Below, piece by piece: positions 7,399 to 15,288 of a stretch of 32,421 bases of DNA (within the stretch, counting starts at the first letter, position 1; every line of letters begins with the position of its first letter). Origin of the DNA: Ktedonobacteraceae bacterium (GTDB lineage Bacteria; Chloroflexota; Ktedonobacteria; Ktedonobacterales; Ktedonobacteraceae); assembly GCA_025928885.1 (NCBI GenBank), contig JAICIM010000008.1, forward strand, positions 1 to 32,421, read 5' to 3'. The notes under the pieces are model-generated. The model was not told the DNA's origin, ran no database searches, and saw nothing but the letters and a program-made list of their open reading frames with translations. The position numbers were made by a program, and so were the translations under genes.

Positions 7399-8853
7399 AT
7401 GGTCTGGTCCAAGACAGTTTTCCAGACACGCGACGCAACACAACAGATACATAGTGCAGATATCAACAACAGCATGATAGATATTATTACAACGCTGGCG
7501 CATGAGTTTCGCGCCCGGCACAAACAATTGTATATGGTTGGTGGAACGGTGCGCGATGTCTTGCTTCATCGTGACGAATCCGCTGATGCGGATCTGGCGA
7601 CCGATGCACATCCTGATGAGATTAAGCGGCTGGTCGCGCCTACGAAGCCCAACGCTGTCGTCCTGGTTGGCGAACGCTTTGGGACGGTGCGCCTGCTCTA
7701 TAATGCCAATATTGTTGAGATTACCACGTTCCGCACCGAGCGCTACAATCCCGAATCGCGCAAACCAGAGGTCTGCTTCGGCACTGATCTGGAAGAAGAT
7801 CTGCGTCGTCGAGACTTTACCATCAACGCGCTGGCCCGTGATCCGCTGAACGGTCACATCATCGATCTCTTCGGCGGGCGGCGCGACCTGGAAGCCCATA
7901 TCTTACGCGCCGTTGGCGACGAGCCGGACAAGCGCTTCGACGAAGATCCACTCCGTCTCCTGCGTGCGGTCCGTTTCGCGGCCCAGCTGGATTTTTCGCT
8001 CGAAGCGGAGACACGTCTCTCCATTGCCCGTCAGGCAAGCAAGCTCCAGAAGATCAGTCGTGAGCGTATTCGCGACGAAATGAATAAGCTCCTCCTCTCG
8101 CAACATCCGGCTAAAGGTCTCGATCTACTTGTCGAGCTGGGCTTGATAGAGTGGATCGTCCCGGAAGTGTTGGAACTGCGCGGCGTGAGCCAGCAACCAC
8201 AACCTCGTGCTGTGGCCTCCAAAGATGTCTACACCCACGTGCTGCGCGTCGTCGAGCGTTCATCACCGCGCCTGGCGACACGTTGGAGCGCCTTGCTACA
8301 CGATATCGCCAAACCACGGACGCGCACGGTGGAAGATCATAAGGTCCATTTCTTCGGTCACGAGGACGTGGGCGCGTATATGGCGCGGGACATCCTGAAA
8401 CGGCTCCATTTCGACCGCGACTTTATCGAGAGCGTCTCGCGCATCGTGCGCCTGCATATGCGTGCCAACGCCTATTCGTCCGATTGGACCGATGGCGCGG
8501 TTCGACGTTTGATGCTGGACAGTAACGACGACCTGCACGATCTACTCGACCTGTCGCGGGCCGACATTACCAGCTATCGCGTTGACAAGGTGACGCGTGC
8601 AGTGGCCCGTGTCGCTGAACTGGCCGAGCGCTGCCAGCACTTGAAAGAAGAGGCCGAGCGCGTGCCGCTGAAGAGTCCTCTCGACGGCAACGAACTGATG
8701 CAACTCTTTGAGCGCGGCCCCGGCCCCTGGCTCCGTCCCATCAAAGAGCATCTGCTGAGCCTGGTTATCGATGGCATGCTCGCGCCCGACGACAAAGAGG
8801 AAGCCACCAGGATTGCCAGAGCATTGCTCGCCGAACAGGAGAAGCACAACTGA
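7399..8853 (+). CDS. cca: CCA tRNA nucleotidyltransferase with HD domain
   Basis: 484 residues from the ATG at 7399, preceded by AAGGA at 7388-7392; an ATG at 7378 is in frame but lacks a ribosome site. It adds or repairs the 3' CCA of tRNAs. Class II nucleotidyltransferase features: YMVGGTVRDVLL (about 45-56), catalytic Asp63 and Asp65 in SADADLATDA, flexible-loop RRRDFTINAL (136-145), and EDPLRLLRAVRFA (182-194) with the template-reading helix. The HD domain follows with His280, His301-Asp302 (LLHDIAK) and His321 (FFGHE), which can give phosphatase or phosphodiesterase activity. The enzyme is needed here because the two initiator tRNAs at 27449 and 27545 lack an encoded CCA. Whether it adds CCA or only part is not decidable by eye. 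Confidence 0.93.
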   Translation: MVWSKTVFQTRDATQQIHSADINNSMIDIITTLAHEFRARHKQLYMVGGTVRDVLLHRDESADADLATDAHPDEIKRLVAPTKPNAVVLVGERFGTVRLLYNANIVEITTFRTERYNPESRKPEVCFGTDLEEDLRRRDFTINALARDPLNGHIIDLFGGRRDLEAHILRAVGDEPDKRFDEDPLRLLRAVRFAAQLDFSLEAETRLSIARQASKLQKISRERIRDEMNKLLLSQHPAKGLDLLVELGLIEWIVPEVLELRGVSQQPQPRAVASKDVYTHVLRVVERSSPRLATRWSALLHDIAKPRTRTVEDHKVHFFGHEDVGAYMARDILKRLHFDRDFIESVSRIVRLHMRANAYSSDWTDGAVRRLMLDSNDDLHDLLDLSRADITSYRVDKVTRAVARVAELAERCQHLKEEAERVPLKSPLDGNELMQLFERGPGPWLRPIKEHLLSLVIDGMLAPDDKEEATRIARALLAEQEKHN

Positions 8854-8990
8854 TCACGCGCCTTGCTTCCTGATCATCAGGCGGCAGGTGCATATTCTAT
8901 TTGTTTTCGCCCGAAACGTAGCAACACAGCGTTCGTTCTCTTTTTGTTATCTCAATAATCGTCCATATGGTGGGTGCCAGGGAGAAAGAA

Positions 8991-9755
8991 ATGACAGCAT
9001 TACGCGACGATATTGTACAGTTTCTCAACACATACCTCGCGATCGACACATTTAGAGATTATTGTCCTAATGGGATGCAGGTCATCGGTCGCCCCGAAGT
9101 GAAACGTGTGGCGCTGGCCGTGAGCGCCAATCTGGAAAGCTTTCGTCAAGCGGCTGCCGGGAACGCGAACATGCTCATCACGCATCATGGCTTATTTTGG
9201 GAGAACATGCCCCGCGAGATCGGCACGATGATGAAGGCGCGTCTCAAAACGTTATTTGAACATGATATTACTTTATTGGGCTATCATCTCCCTCTCGATG
9301 CCCATGCCGAGCTAGGCAATAACGCGCTCTGGCTCAAACAGCTTGGCTTCACGCTGGAAGGGATTACGCTGGGTAGTACACGCGGCAAAGCGATTGGCGC
9401 GATTGGCACAGCCCCCGGTCGGCACATCCTGCCGGACCTGATCGAACAGGTAGCAACCGTCTCCGGCGCGACGCCGCGTGTCTACGAATATGGGCCGCGC
9501 ACGATTCGTCGTCTCGGCGTGGTCACAGGTGGTGGTCAGGGCTATCTGCTGGAAGCGATTGCACGCGGCTGCGATACCTTCCTGACTGGCGAGACCGGCG
9601 AACCAACCGAGGCGATTGCACGGGAAGAGGGAATTAATTTTATTGCGGCAGGCCATTATAATTCTGAAAAGATCGGCGTGCAGGCGCTGGGCGATCTGCT
9701 GCAAACACAGTTTGGCGTAGAAACATTCTTCTGTGATGTACCCAACGCGGTATAG
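8991..9755 (+). CDS. Nif3-like dinuclear metal-centre protein
   Basis: 254 residues from the ATG at 8991 (GGGAG upstream; an in-frame start at 8967 has none). Metal ligands typical of the Nif3/YbgI family are visible: LITHHGLFW (His65-His66), GYHLPLDAH (Asp103, His105), and near the C-terminus TGETGEP and AAGHYNSEKIG. At about 250 residues it is the short form without the inserted PII-like domain. The family forms hexameric toroids; it is annotated as GTP cyclohydrolase I type 2, but its cell role is unsettled. It is 22 bp upstream of the tail-anchored protein gene, so probably in one operon with it, and perhaps with cca, which ends 137 bp before. Confidence 0.9.
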   Translation: MTALRDDIVQFLNTYLAIDTFRDYCPNGMQVIGRPEVKRVALAVSANLESFRQAAAGNANMLITHHGLFWENMPREIGTMMKARLKTLFEHDITLLGYHLPLDAHAELGNNALWLKQLGFTLEGITLGSTRGKAIGAIGTAPGRHILPDLIEQVATVSGATPRVYEYGPRTIRRLGVVTGGGQGYLLEAIARGCDTFLTGETGEPTEAIAREEGINFIAAGHYNSEKIGVQALGDLLQTQFGVETFFCDVPNAV

Positions 9756-9776
9756 ACACAATGGAGGTCCTTTTAT

Positions 9777-10250
9777 ATGGCAAAAGACAAGACAACTGAG
9801 CAAAAACTGGCCGATGAGGCGACCAGAACAACCCCGGCTCCAACCAGCCAGCCGCGTAACAAGGGGAAAGGGAAGCGCAACGGACAGCAGCGCGTCGGCG
9901 GCACAGCAGTCCCTGGCGCGAAATCCACACTACCCAAGCCCGCCTCGACCAGCAGCAATCCCCAGCAGCAACAGCAAGATTACTCGAACCGCACCATGCG
10001 CCGCCAGATGGCGAGCAAAGGCCTCGGCCCCCAGAGCGAGGCAGAGCGCATGCAGGAAGCTCAGGAGAAACGCAAAAAGAAGATCGAACGCAAGAAGCTG
10101 CGCATTGAAGAGAAGCGCCAGGAGATTCGCAAATCGCTGCCTTCCGGCGGAACGAAACTCGGCAATAAAAATCTCTACTTCATCATCGGCACCGCCATCG
10201 CCATTGTGCTGCTGATCGTCATCTTCCTGCTCATCCGTCACCCATTCTAG
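9777..10250 (+). CDS. Basic, low-complexity, C-terminally anchored membrane protein
   Basis: 157 residues. GGAGG at 9763-9767 supports the start. Residues 1-65 are low complexity, rich in Thr, Pro, Gln, Lys. About 70-120 is a long charged helix (RMQEAQEKRKKKIERKKLR, then EEKRQEIRK), probably coiled coil. Residues about 133-154 form a single hydrophobic helix (LYFIIGTAIAIVLLIVIFLL) with only RHPF after it, so it is tail-anchored with the basic domain in the cytoplasm. The positive charge would suit binding to nucleic acid or anionic lipid, but no family is recognised. It follows nif3 by 22 bp. Confidence 0.7.
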   Translation: MAKDKTTEQKLADEATRTTPAPTSQPRNKGKGKRNGQQRVGGTAVPGAKSTLPKPASTSSNPQQQQQDYSNRTMRRQMASKGLGPQSEAERMQEAQEKRKKKIERKKLRIEEKRQEIRKSLPSGGTKLGNKNLYFIIGTAIAIVLLIVIFLLIRHPF

Positions 10251-10272
10251 TATCGTTGGGCCGTCGATCCAC

Positions 10273-10317
10273 GAATGAGAATAATGAAAGATTTGTATAT
10301 TTCCATTGTTCTCATTC
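10273..10317. repeat. Imperfect inverted repeat behind the tail-anchored protein gene
   Basis: GAATGAGAATAATGAAA (10273-10289) against TTTCCATTGTTCTCATTC (10300-10317): one wobble-type mismatch and one bulge. No T-tract follows. The arms contain TTTCATT-like words similar to the dyad next to lacI. Confidence 0.5.
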
Positions 10318-10398
10318 ATGTCGTGATCAAGCGATGCTACATTTCAATGATACTTTTGTTGAATTCACTGAAATGATGAATGCCCAGAGACGATATCC

Positions 10399-10453
10399 GG
10401 GAAAGAATTGCGTAGTTGCGCGACTTTATGGCGCAACTACGCAATTCTTTCCC
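10399..10453. repeat. Perfect 23-bp inverted repeat in the lacI upstream region
   Basis: 10399-10421 (GGGAAAGAATTG...) is exactly complementary to 10431-10453, with a 9-nt loop (10422-10430). No T-tract follows on either strand, so it is not an ordinary terminator. Possible roles are an RNA-stabilising hairpin, a cruciform or a small mobile repeat. Confidence 0.8.
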
Positions 10454-10519
10454 CCATTGGTTGGAAAAACTCATTATGGGTTTGTTTTATTTTCCACATA
10501 AAATTCATTGTAGAGGCTC

Positions 10520-10548
10520 TTGACAAAGCGACGCTAGCATATTATGAT
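10520..10548 (+). promoter_or_regulatory. Promoter of the lacI-type gene
   Basis: TTGACA (10520-10525), 17 bp, TATGAT (10543-10548). The start would be near 10555, inside the dyad that follows, which makes autorepression plausible. Confidence 0.75.
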
Positions 10549-10553
10549 GAATT

Positions 10554-10581
10554 TCAATGAAATAATAAATCTTTTCATTGA
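10554..10581. promoter_or_regulatory. Operator-like dyad TCAATGAAA / TTTCATTGA
   Basis: Perfect 9-bp half-sites at 10554-10562 and 10573-10581, separated by 10 bp and placed directly downstream of the -10. Related half-sites TTTCAATGA (10342-10350) and TTCACTGAAA (10364-10373) occur about 200 bp upstream. This suggests binding by the adjacent LacI-type regulator, perhaps with looping. The spacing is wider than in a typical LacI operator, so the binder is uncertain. Confidence 0.5.
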
Positions 10582-10628
10582 GCTATGCAGCGCAGGCGGA
10601 GCGAGAGCGTATCTGGAGAGAGTTTGAC

Positions 10629-11702
10629 ATGGCCAGTTCAGTGACTATCAAAGACGTAGCCTCACATGCCGATGTCTCGGTCGGCACCGTTTCACGCGTC
10701 TTTAATAACCATAGCAATGTGACAGACGAAATTCGGCAGCGCGTCCTCAAAGCGGCCTCAGAACTGGGGTATCATGGCCGCTCAACGCCCGACAATGCAG
10801 CGCGTCCCCCCACTCGTAGCCTGAAAGAGATCGGTTTTCTCTATTACTCTCACATTGATGCGAATGTAGAAAACAGCGTGGGGATCAATCCGTTCTGGTC
10901 ACATATCCTGCATGGTGCGGAAAACGAGGCGCGGAAGTCGAATATCAAAATGACCTATCGCTCCATCGGCGACGTAAGCTATTCGCAACAACTGCTGCTA
11001 AGCACGATTTATGATATGCGGCTGGGCGGTATCCTCTTAGTCGGGCCAACGGAACCGGAGGTTGTGAAAGTCATTCAGATGGCGAAACTACCGCTGGTGT
11101 TGGTCGATAATTATGTGCCACGCCTCTCCGTTGATGCCGTACTCTGTGACAATTTCGAGGGTGGGCGTGAAGCCGTCGAATATTTGATTCAGGCCGGACA
11201 TCGCCAGATAGCCTTCTTCGGCGGTCCCACGCTGCAAGGACCACGCCCCATCAATCAGATCTATCCCATCGAACGCCGCGCCGCTGGCTATCGCACCGCG
11301 CTGCTGGATGCCGGCATCCCCGTACGTTACGACCTCTACGAGTCGGGCGATCTGACGGCAGAGGGAGGCTATCTGGCCTGCCAGCGCCTTCTGGCAAAAG
11401 CGATCCCTTTCACCGCCATCTTTTGCGCCAATGATTCGACCGCCATAGGTGTCCTCAAAGCGCTGCACGATGCTGGCAAGAGCGTCCCCAAAGACGTTTC
11501 CTTGATCGGCTTCGATGATATCAGCACGACCGAGTATCTCTCACCAGCCCTCACCACTATTCGCGTCAACAAAGAGGCGCTGGGATCAACCGCCGTCAAA
11601 CATCTTGTAGCGCGAGCTAGCGATATGGATGCAGTGAGCGTTGCCAGCATCCTGGAAGTGGAACTGATCGAGCGCGATTCGGTTCGTCGCTTGACCGTGT
11701 AA
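10629..11702 (+). CDS. LacI-family transcriptional regulator of the sugar locus
   Basis: 357 residues from the ATG at 10629, preceded by GGAGAG; the frame opens earlier at a TTG (10578), which lies inside the operator-like dyad and is unlikely to be used. The helix-turn-helix is VTIKDVASHADVSVGTVSRV (about 5-24) with hinge helix VLKAASELGYHGR. The rest is a periplasmic-binding-protein-like sensor domain: GGILLVGPTE, GRE.VEYLIQAGHRQIAFFGG, FTAIFCANDSTAIGVLKAL, VSLIGFDDI. It should release DNA on binding a sugar or its derivative. It lies directly ahead of the binding protein, permeases and glycoside hydrolase, in the same direction, and probably controls them and itself. Confidence 0.92.
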   Translation: MASSVTIKDVASHADVSVGTVSRVFNNHSNVTDEIRQRVLKAASELGYHGRSTPDNAARPPTRSLKEIGFLYYSHIDANVENSVGINPFWSHILHGAENEARKSNIKMTYRSIGDVSYSQQLLLSTIYDMRLGGILLVGPTEPEVVKVIQMAKLPLVLVDNYVPRLSVDAVLCDNFEGGREAVEYLIQAGHRQIAFFGGPTLQGPRPINQIYPIERRAAGYRTALLDAGIPVRYDLYESGDLTAEGGYLACQRLLAKAIPFTAIFCANDSTAIGVLKALHDAGKSVPKDVSLIGFDDISTTEYLSPALTTIRVNKEALGSTAVKHLVARASDMDAVSVASILEVELIERDSVRRLTV

Positions 11703-11849
11703 CGGCGCACTTTAACAATTTCATAAACCCACCTCATCAGCAACGATAGCTGAAGTCATATCAGGTATTTCGTTTTATACATGCGTTGTTTTCCTGATAG
11801 GGAGTCACCGATCTTGTTTACCTATTTTTCTACACGAAGGAGTGAAACT

Positions 11850-13181
11850 ATGGACAATTCGATGACGCGGCGTCGCTTTATTACTCGCAGCGGTCAGGCC
11901 GTCGTAGGCAGCAGCCTGACCGGAGCTTTACTGGCTGCTTGTGGCGGCGGTGGCGGCGGTAACAGCAGTAATAGCTCATCTGGACCGGTCACCATAACGT
12001 ACGGATGGTGGAGCAACGGGCCGACAAAAGACAACTCAATGCTGGCCTGGGTGAAAGAATTTGAGAAAACGCACCCGAACATCAAGGTCAAGGCCGAAAT
12101 TTTGCCCTGGGCCAACTACTGGTCCAAGCTCCAGACGACGGTCGCTGGTGGCAACGCCTATGATATCGTCGGCATGGCCGGAGGTCAGGCAGCCCCCTAT
12201 TATAGTCAGGGTGCTCTCTACGATCTCAGCACTATGTCCGGCTACCAGGATGTCGCGAAAGGTCTCCAGGCAGACGCCGTGAAGCTCGGCAGCTGGGATG
12301 GCAAACAGTATTCACTACCAGTTGGTATTTATGTACCGCTGATTGGCTATAACAAGACGATGCTCAAGGCCGCTGGCATCCCCTTCCCCGATCCAGTCAA
12401 GCCAATGGAATTTGACGATTTCAAGAAAATGGCAGCCAAACTCGTGAAGCAGTCCGGCGGCAAATATACGCAGTACGCCATCAACATCGCCGACCTGGAC
12501 CCGCTGTGGACGGCCTTTGTACAGTTGGAGGGCGGTCAGGTCTACGATACTCCGGTCAATCCTAAAAAGATGACGCTCAATACGCCAGAGGGCATCAAAG
12601 GACTCACTCACTGGCAGAGTATCTACACCGAGCATCTCAGCCCGCCATTCGCGGAACAGGGCAGCGGTCCCTGGGGCAGTGGCGACATTGATAGCCTGCT
12701 CACCGATAAGGTTGCATTCGCCCGTATAGGAGCTTTTGACTTTGCACAGATCCAGGAGCAGAAGTTAGAAGATAAGATCGGAGCCATGCCCATCTTCGGT
12801 ATTAATGGCAAGCAGGTCACGCTGGGCAACGCCAACAGCTTCGGCATTTATAAGGGCAGCAAGTACACTGAGCAAGCCTGGGAGTTTATCAAATGGGTCA
12901 CATCGACCGACGCCGATAAGACTTTTGCAAAGATCAGCGACGTGCCTTCCAATACCGAGGCGTTCGATCAGATGAACTCCTATATCACACCCCAACAGTA
13001 CGTGCCGACGCTGACCTCTGCGATCAAAGGCTGGGGTCCCATCGTGATGACCCCCAATCCACAGTTTGGCACCGATCTTGGCAACATCTTGACCGATCTG
13101 GCAAACGGCAAGTTGACTCCTGCTCAGGCAGCCAGGCAGATGGAAGATAAAGGGAATGCAGATCTGGCAGCCAGCTCTTAA
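11850..13181 (+). CDS. Sugar ABC transporter solute-binding lipoprotein
   Basis: 443 residues from the ATG at 11850 (GAAGGAG at 11836-11842). The signal peptide has a twin-arginine motif (TRRRFIT, residues 6-12) and a lipobox LLAAC with Cys31, followed by a Gly/Ser/Asn linker, so it is a Tat-type lipoprotein on the outer face of the membrane. The mature part has the cluster-B (UgpB/MalE-like) fold: VTITYGWWSNGPTKDN, FEKTHPNIKVK, PVGIYVPLIGYNKTMLKAAG, GNANSFGIYKGSK, AWEFIKWV. It brings an oligosaccharide to the two permeases that follow. The nearby glycoside hydrolase hints at a beta-linked substrate. A hairpin behind the gene (13210-13237) may keep its mRNA in excess over the permease part. 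Confidence 0.92.
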   Translation: MDNSMTRRRFITRSGQAVVGSSLTGALLAACGGGGGGNSSNSSSGPVTITYGWWSNGPTKDNSMLAWVKEFEKTHPNIKVKAEILPWANYWSKLQTTVAGGNAYDIVGMAGGQAAPYYSQGALYDLSTMSGYQDVAKGLQADAVKLGSWDGKQYSLPVGIYVPLIGYNKTMLKAAGIPFPDPVKPMEFDDFKKMAAKLVKQSGGKYTQYAINIADLDPLWTAFVQLEGGQVYDTPVNPKKMTLNTPEGIKGLTHWQSIYTEHLSPPFAEQGSGPWGSGDIDSLLTDKVAFARIGAFDFAQIQEQKLEDKIGAMPIFGINGKQVTLGNANSFGIYKGSKYTEQAWEFIKWVTSTDADKTFAKISDVPSNTEAFDQMNSYITPQQYVPTLTSAIKGWGPIVMTPNPQFGTDLGNILTDLANGKLTPAQAARQMEDKGNADLAASS

Positions 13182-13209
13182 TCATACTCGTGATAATGGC
13201 ATCCATGCG

Positions 13210-13237
13210 CTCCTGTCGGGTAGATGCCCGGCAGGAG
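13210..13237 (+). other. Intercistronic hairpin after the binding-protein gene
   Basis: CTCCTGTCGGG (13210-13220) pairs with CCCGGCAGGAG (13227-13237) through 11 pairs with one G.T, closing a six-base loop. No T-tract follows. Such hairpins behind binding-protein genes commonly stabilise the upstream message or attenuate read-through. Confidence 0.65.
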
Positions 13238-13293
13238 TCTCCATACCTCTTGCACGTACATACTTCACTCAATAGATGACAAGGAGCTATATC

Positions 13294-14286
13294 ATGCTCA
13301 CGCTGTCGCGCTCAGAGGCGCATAACAGGCGACCTCCCCAGAAAGATAGAGGACCGATCTGGCGCTTCCTCCATAAAGAAGGGGTCTCGGGCTATCTCTT
13401 CATCTCGCCCTGGATCATCGGCTTCCTCCTGTTCTACCTGTATCCGCTGGCCAATACATTCTACGATAGCTTCACCGATTACAAGCTCTTCGGCGATCCA
13501 CAATGGATCGGGTTGAAAAATTATCAAAAGCTGCTCTTTCAGGATCAGATATTTCGAGACGCAGCGGGCCATATGCTGCTCTATGTCGTGCTGGCGACCG
13601 TCATCTATATCGTTGGCGGTCTAGGGCTGGCGCTGCTGCTCAATCGCGCCTTTCCGGGCAACCATTTTTTCCGCACCGTTTTTTACCTGCCAAGCCTGAT
13701 GGTGGGCGTAGCAATTGGCTCGATGTTCGTCCAGGTCTTCCAGTCCGGCGACTTTGGCCTGATGAACGAGGTACTCGGCATCTTCCATATCCCCCCGGTC
13801 AACTGGCTGAATAACTACGACCACCCCATCATGGGCCTGTTCGCACTGATCCTGGTCAATTTCTGGTTCGTGGGCGGCACCATGCTGATCTTCCTGGCTG
13901 GTCTGAAGGGCATCGCCGTATCCTACTACGAGGCGGCACGCATCGATGGGGCTGGTCCCTGGCAATGTTTCCGTTTCATCACCTTGCCACTCCTGACGCC
14001 GGTTATCGTGTTCAATATGATTATGACGCTGATTGGACATCTTCAGGTATTCGACACGCCCCTGATCTTCGCGGGCGGCGGCTCCGGCTCTATCGGCGTG
14101 TCTACCAGCGTGCTGGGATATCGCAATACCCTCTCCATGTTCCTGACCTATCTCTACCAGGAGGCGTTTGTCAATCACAACTACGGCTATGGTTCAGCAA
14201 TCGCGGTCGTCGTCTTTCTGATCACGCTGATACTAACTGGCGTGGTCCTCCTGGTCTTCCGTAGCTCCACTACAAGCAGTATCTAG
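13294..14286 (+). CDS. Sugar ABC transporter permease (MalF/UgpA type)
   Basis: 330 residues from the ATG at 13294, chosen because AAGGAG (13281-13286) precedes it; an ATG at 13276 is also in frame. Six or so membrane helices start at YLFISPWIIGFLLFYLYPL. The ATPase-docking EAA loop is YYEAARIDGAGPWQCFRFITLP (positions about 212-233), complete with the conserved G. It pairs with the second permease to form the CUT1 channel. No ATP-binding subunit is encoded in the cluster, so a shared MsmK/UgpC-like ATPase from elsewhere is expected. Confidence 0.92.
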   Translation: MLTLSRSEAHNRRPPQKDRGPIWRFLHKEGVSGYLFISPWIIGFLLFYLYPLANTFYDSFTDYKLFGDPQWIGLKNYQKLLFQDQIFRDAAGHMLLYVVLATVIYIVGGLGLALLLNRAFPGNHFFRTVFYLPSLMVGVAIGSMFVQVFQSGDFGLMNEVLGIFHIPPVNWLNNYDHPIMGLFALILVNFWFVGGTMLIFLAGLKGIAVSYYEAARIDGAGPWQCFRFITLPLLTPVIVFNMIMTLIGHLQVFDTPLIFAGGGSGSIGVSTSVLGYRNTLSMFLTYLYQEAFVNHNYGYGSAIAVVVFLITLILTGVVLLVFRSSTTSSI

Positions 14287-14303
14287 CCGGAGCGCGTGGC
14301 AAT

Positions 14304-15254
14304 ATGAAAGGACAGGTTATGCTTTCCAGACAGCAAAAATCACCCCAACCACCATTGACACCGGGGTATTCTTCTCTCAATACGCACACCGGACCGAGCC
14401 AGCGCGATAAAGGCCTCTACGAGCGGGGCCGCCGCTATCAACAATTGAGCAAGGTACTCATCTATATCATCCTTATTGTGGCGGCATTTATTGTGCTGCT
14501 GCCGTTTGCCTGGCTTATTTCAGCGTCGTTGAAGACGACGGCACAATACTACGCCGCGCCGATCCAATGGATACCCAATCCGTTTGTCTGGTCCAACTAT
14601 GGCGAGGCGTTCGGCGTGTATAGCTTTGCACGCTACATTCTCAATAGCGTGTTTCTGGCGGTCTATGCGATGGTCGTGAACACGATTGTCTCGTCGCTGG
14701 TGGCTTTCGGCTTTGCACGCTTCAAATTTCCCGGGCGCTCGTTTTTGTTCGTGCTGATGCTTTCAACGCTGATGTTACCATCACAGGCGCTCACTATTCC
14801 GCTGTACATCACCTTTAAGAACTTCGGTTGGATCGATACGTTTCTGCCAATCATGGTTCCGCAGCTCTTCGGCTCAGCTTTTAACATCTTTCTGTTTCGT
14901 CAGTTCTTTATGGATCTTCCACGCGAACTGGACGAGGCGGCCCGACTCGATGGATGCAGCAACCTGCGCATCTGGTGGAATATCATTCTGCCTCAGTCGA
15001 AGCCAGTCTTTATTGTCGTGGCGATCTTTACGTTTCTCTCAAGCTGGCGCGATGCATGGAACCCGCTGGTCTATTTGAGCAGCCAGAGCAACCGCACGAT
15101 TCCGCTGGGCCTGCTCTACTTTAGTAATGGCTATACGACTGTCTATCCCCAGATGATGGCGGCGACCGTCGTGGCACTGGCCGTCCCAGTCGTACTGTAT
15201 GCGATTGGGCAACGCTACATCGATAGCGGTGTTGCCATCGCCGAAATAAAATAA
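14304..15254 (+). CDS. Sugar ABC transporter permease (MalG/UgpE type)
   Basis: 316 residues; a start at 14319 is about as likely, because AAAGGAC lies between the two ATGs. A 45-residue basic N-terminal tail precedes six membrane helices starting at VLIYIILIVAAFIVLLPFAWL. PIQWIPNPFVWSNYGEAF is the typical MalG-class first loop. The EAA loop is ELDEAARLDGCSNLRIWWNIILP (about residues 210-232). It follows the first permease by 17 bp and precedes the glycoside hydrolase by 34 bp, so translation is probably coupled in one operon. Confidence 0.92.
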   Translation: MKGQVMLSRQQKSPQPPLTPGYSSLNTHTGPSQRDKGLYERGRRYQQLSKVLIYIILIVAAFIVLLPFAWLISASLKTTAQYYAAPIQWIPNPFVWSNYGEAFGVYSFARYILNSVFLAVYAMVVNTIVSSLVAFGFARFKFPGRSFLFVLMLSTLMLPSQALTIPLYITFKNFGWIDTFLPIMVPQLFGSAFNIFLFRQFFMDLPRELDEAARLDGCSNLRIWWNIILPQSKPVFIVVAIFTFLSSWRDAWNPLVYLSSQSNRTIPLGLLYFSNGYTTVYPQMMAATVVALAVPVVLYAIGQRYIDSGVAIAEIK

Positions 15255-15288
15255 ATGTCTTCTTGGCCAGGAGGCATCAAGGAAAACT

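Noticed and set aside
9733-10215. 160-residue plus-strand ORF overlapping the tail-anchored protein gene in another frame
   Set aside because: Arginine/serine-rich shadow translation without ribosome site; the frame from 9777 has GGAGG and a proper membrane helix.
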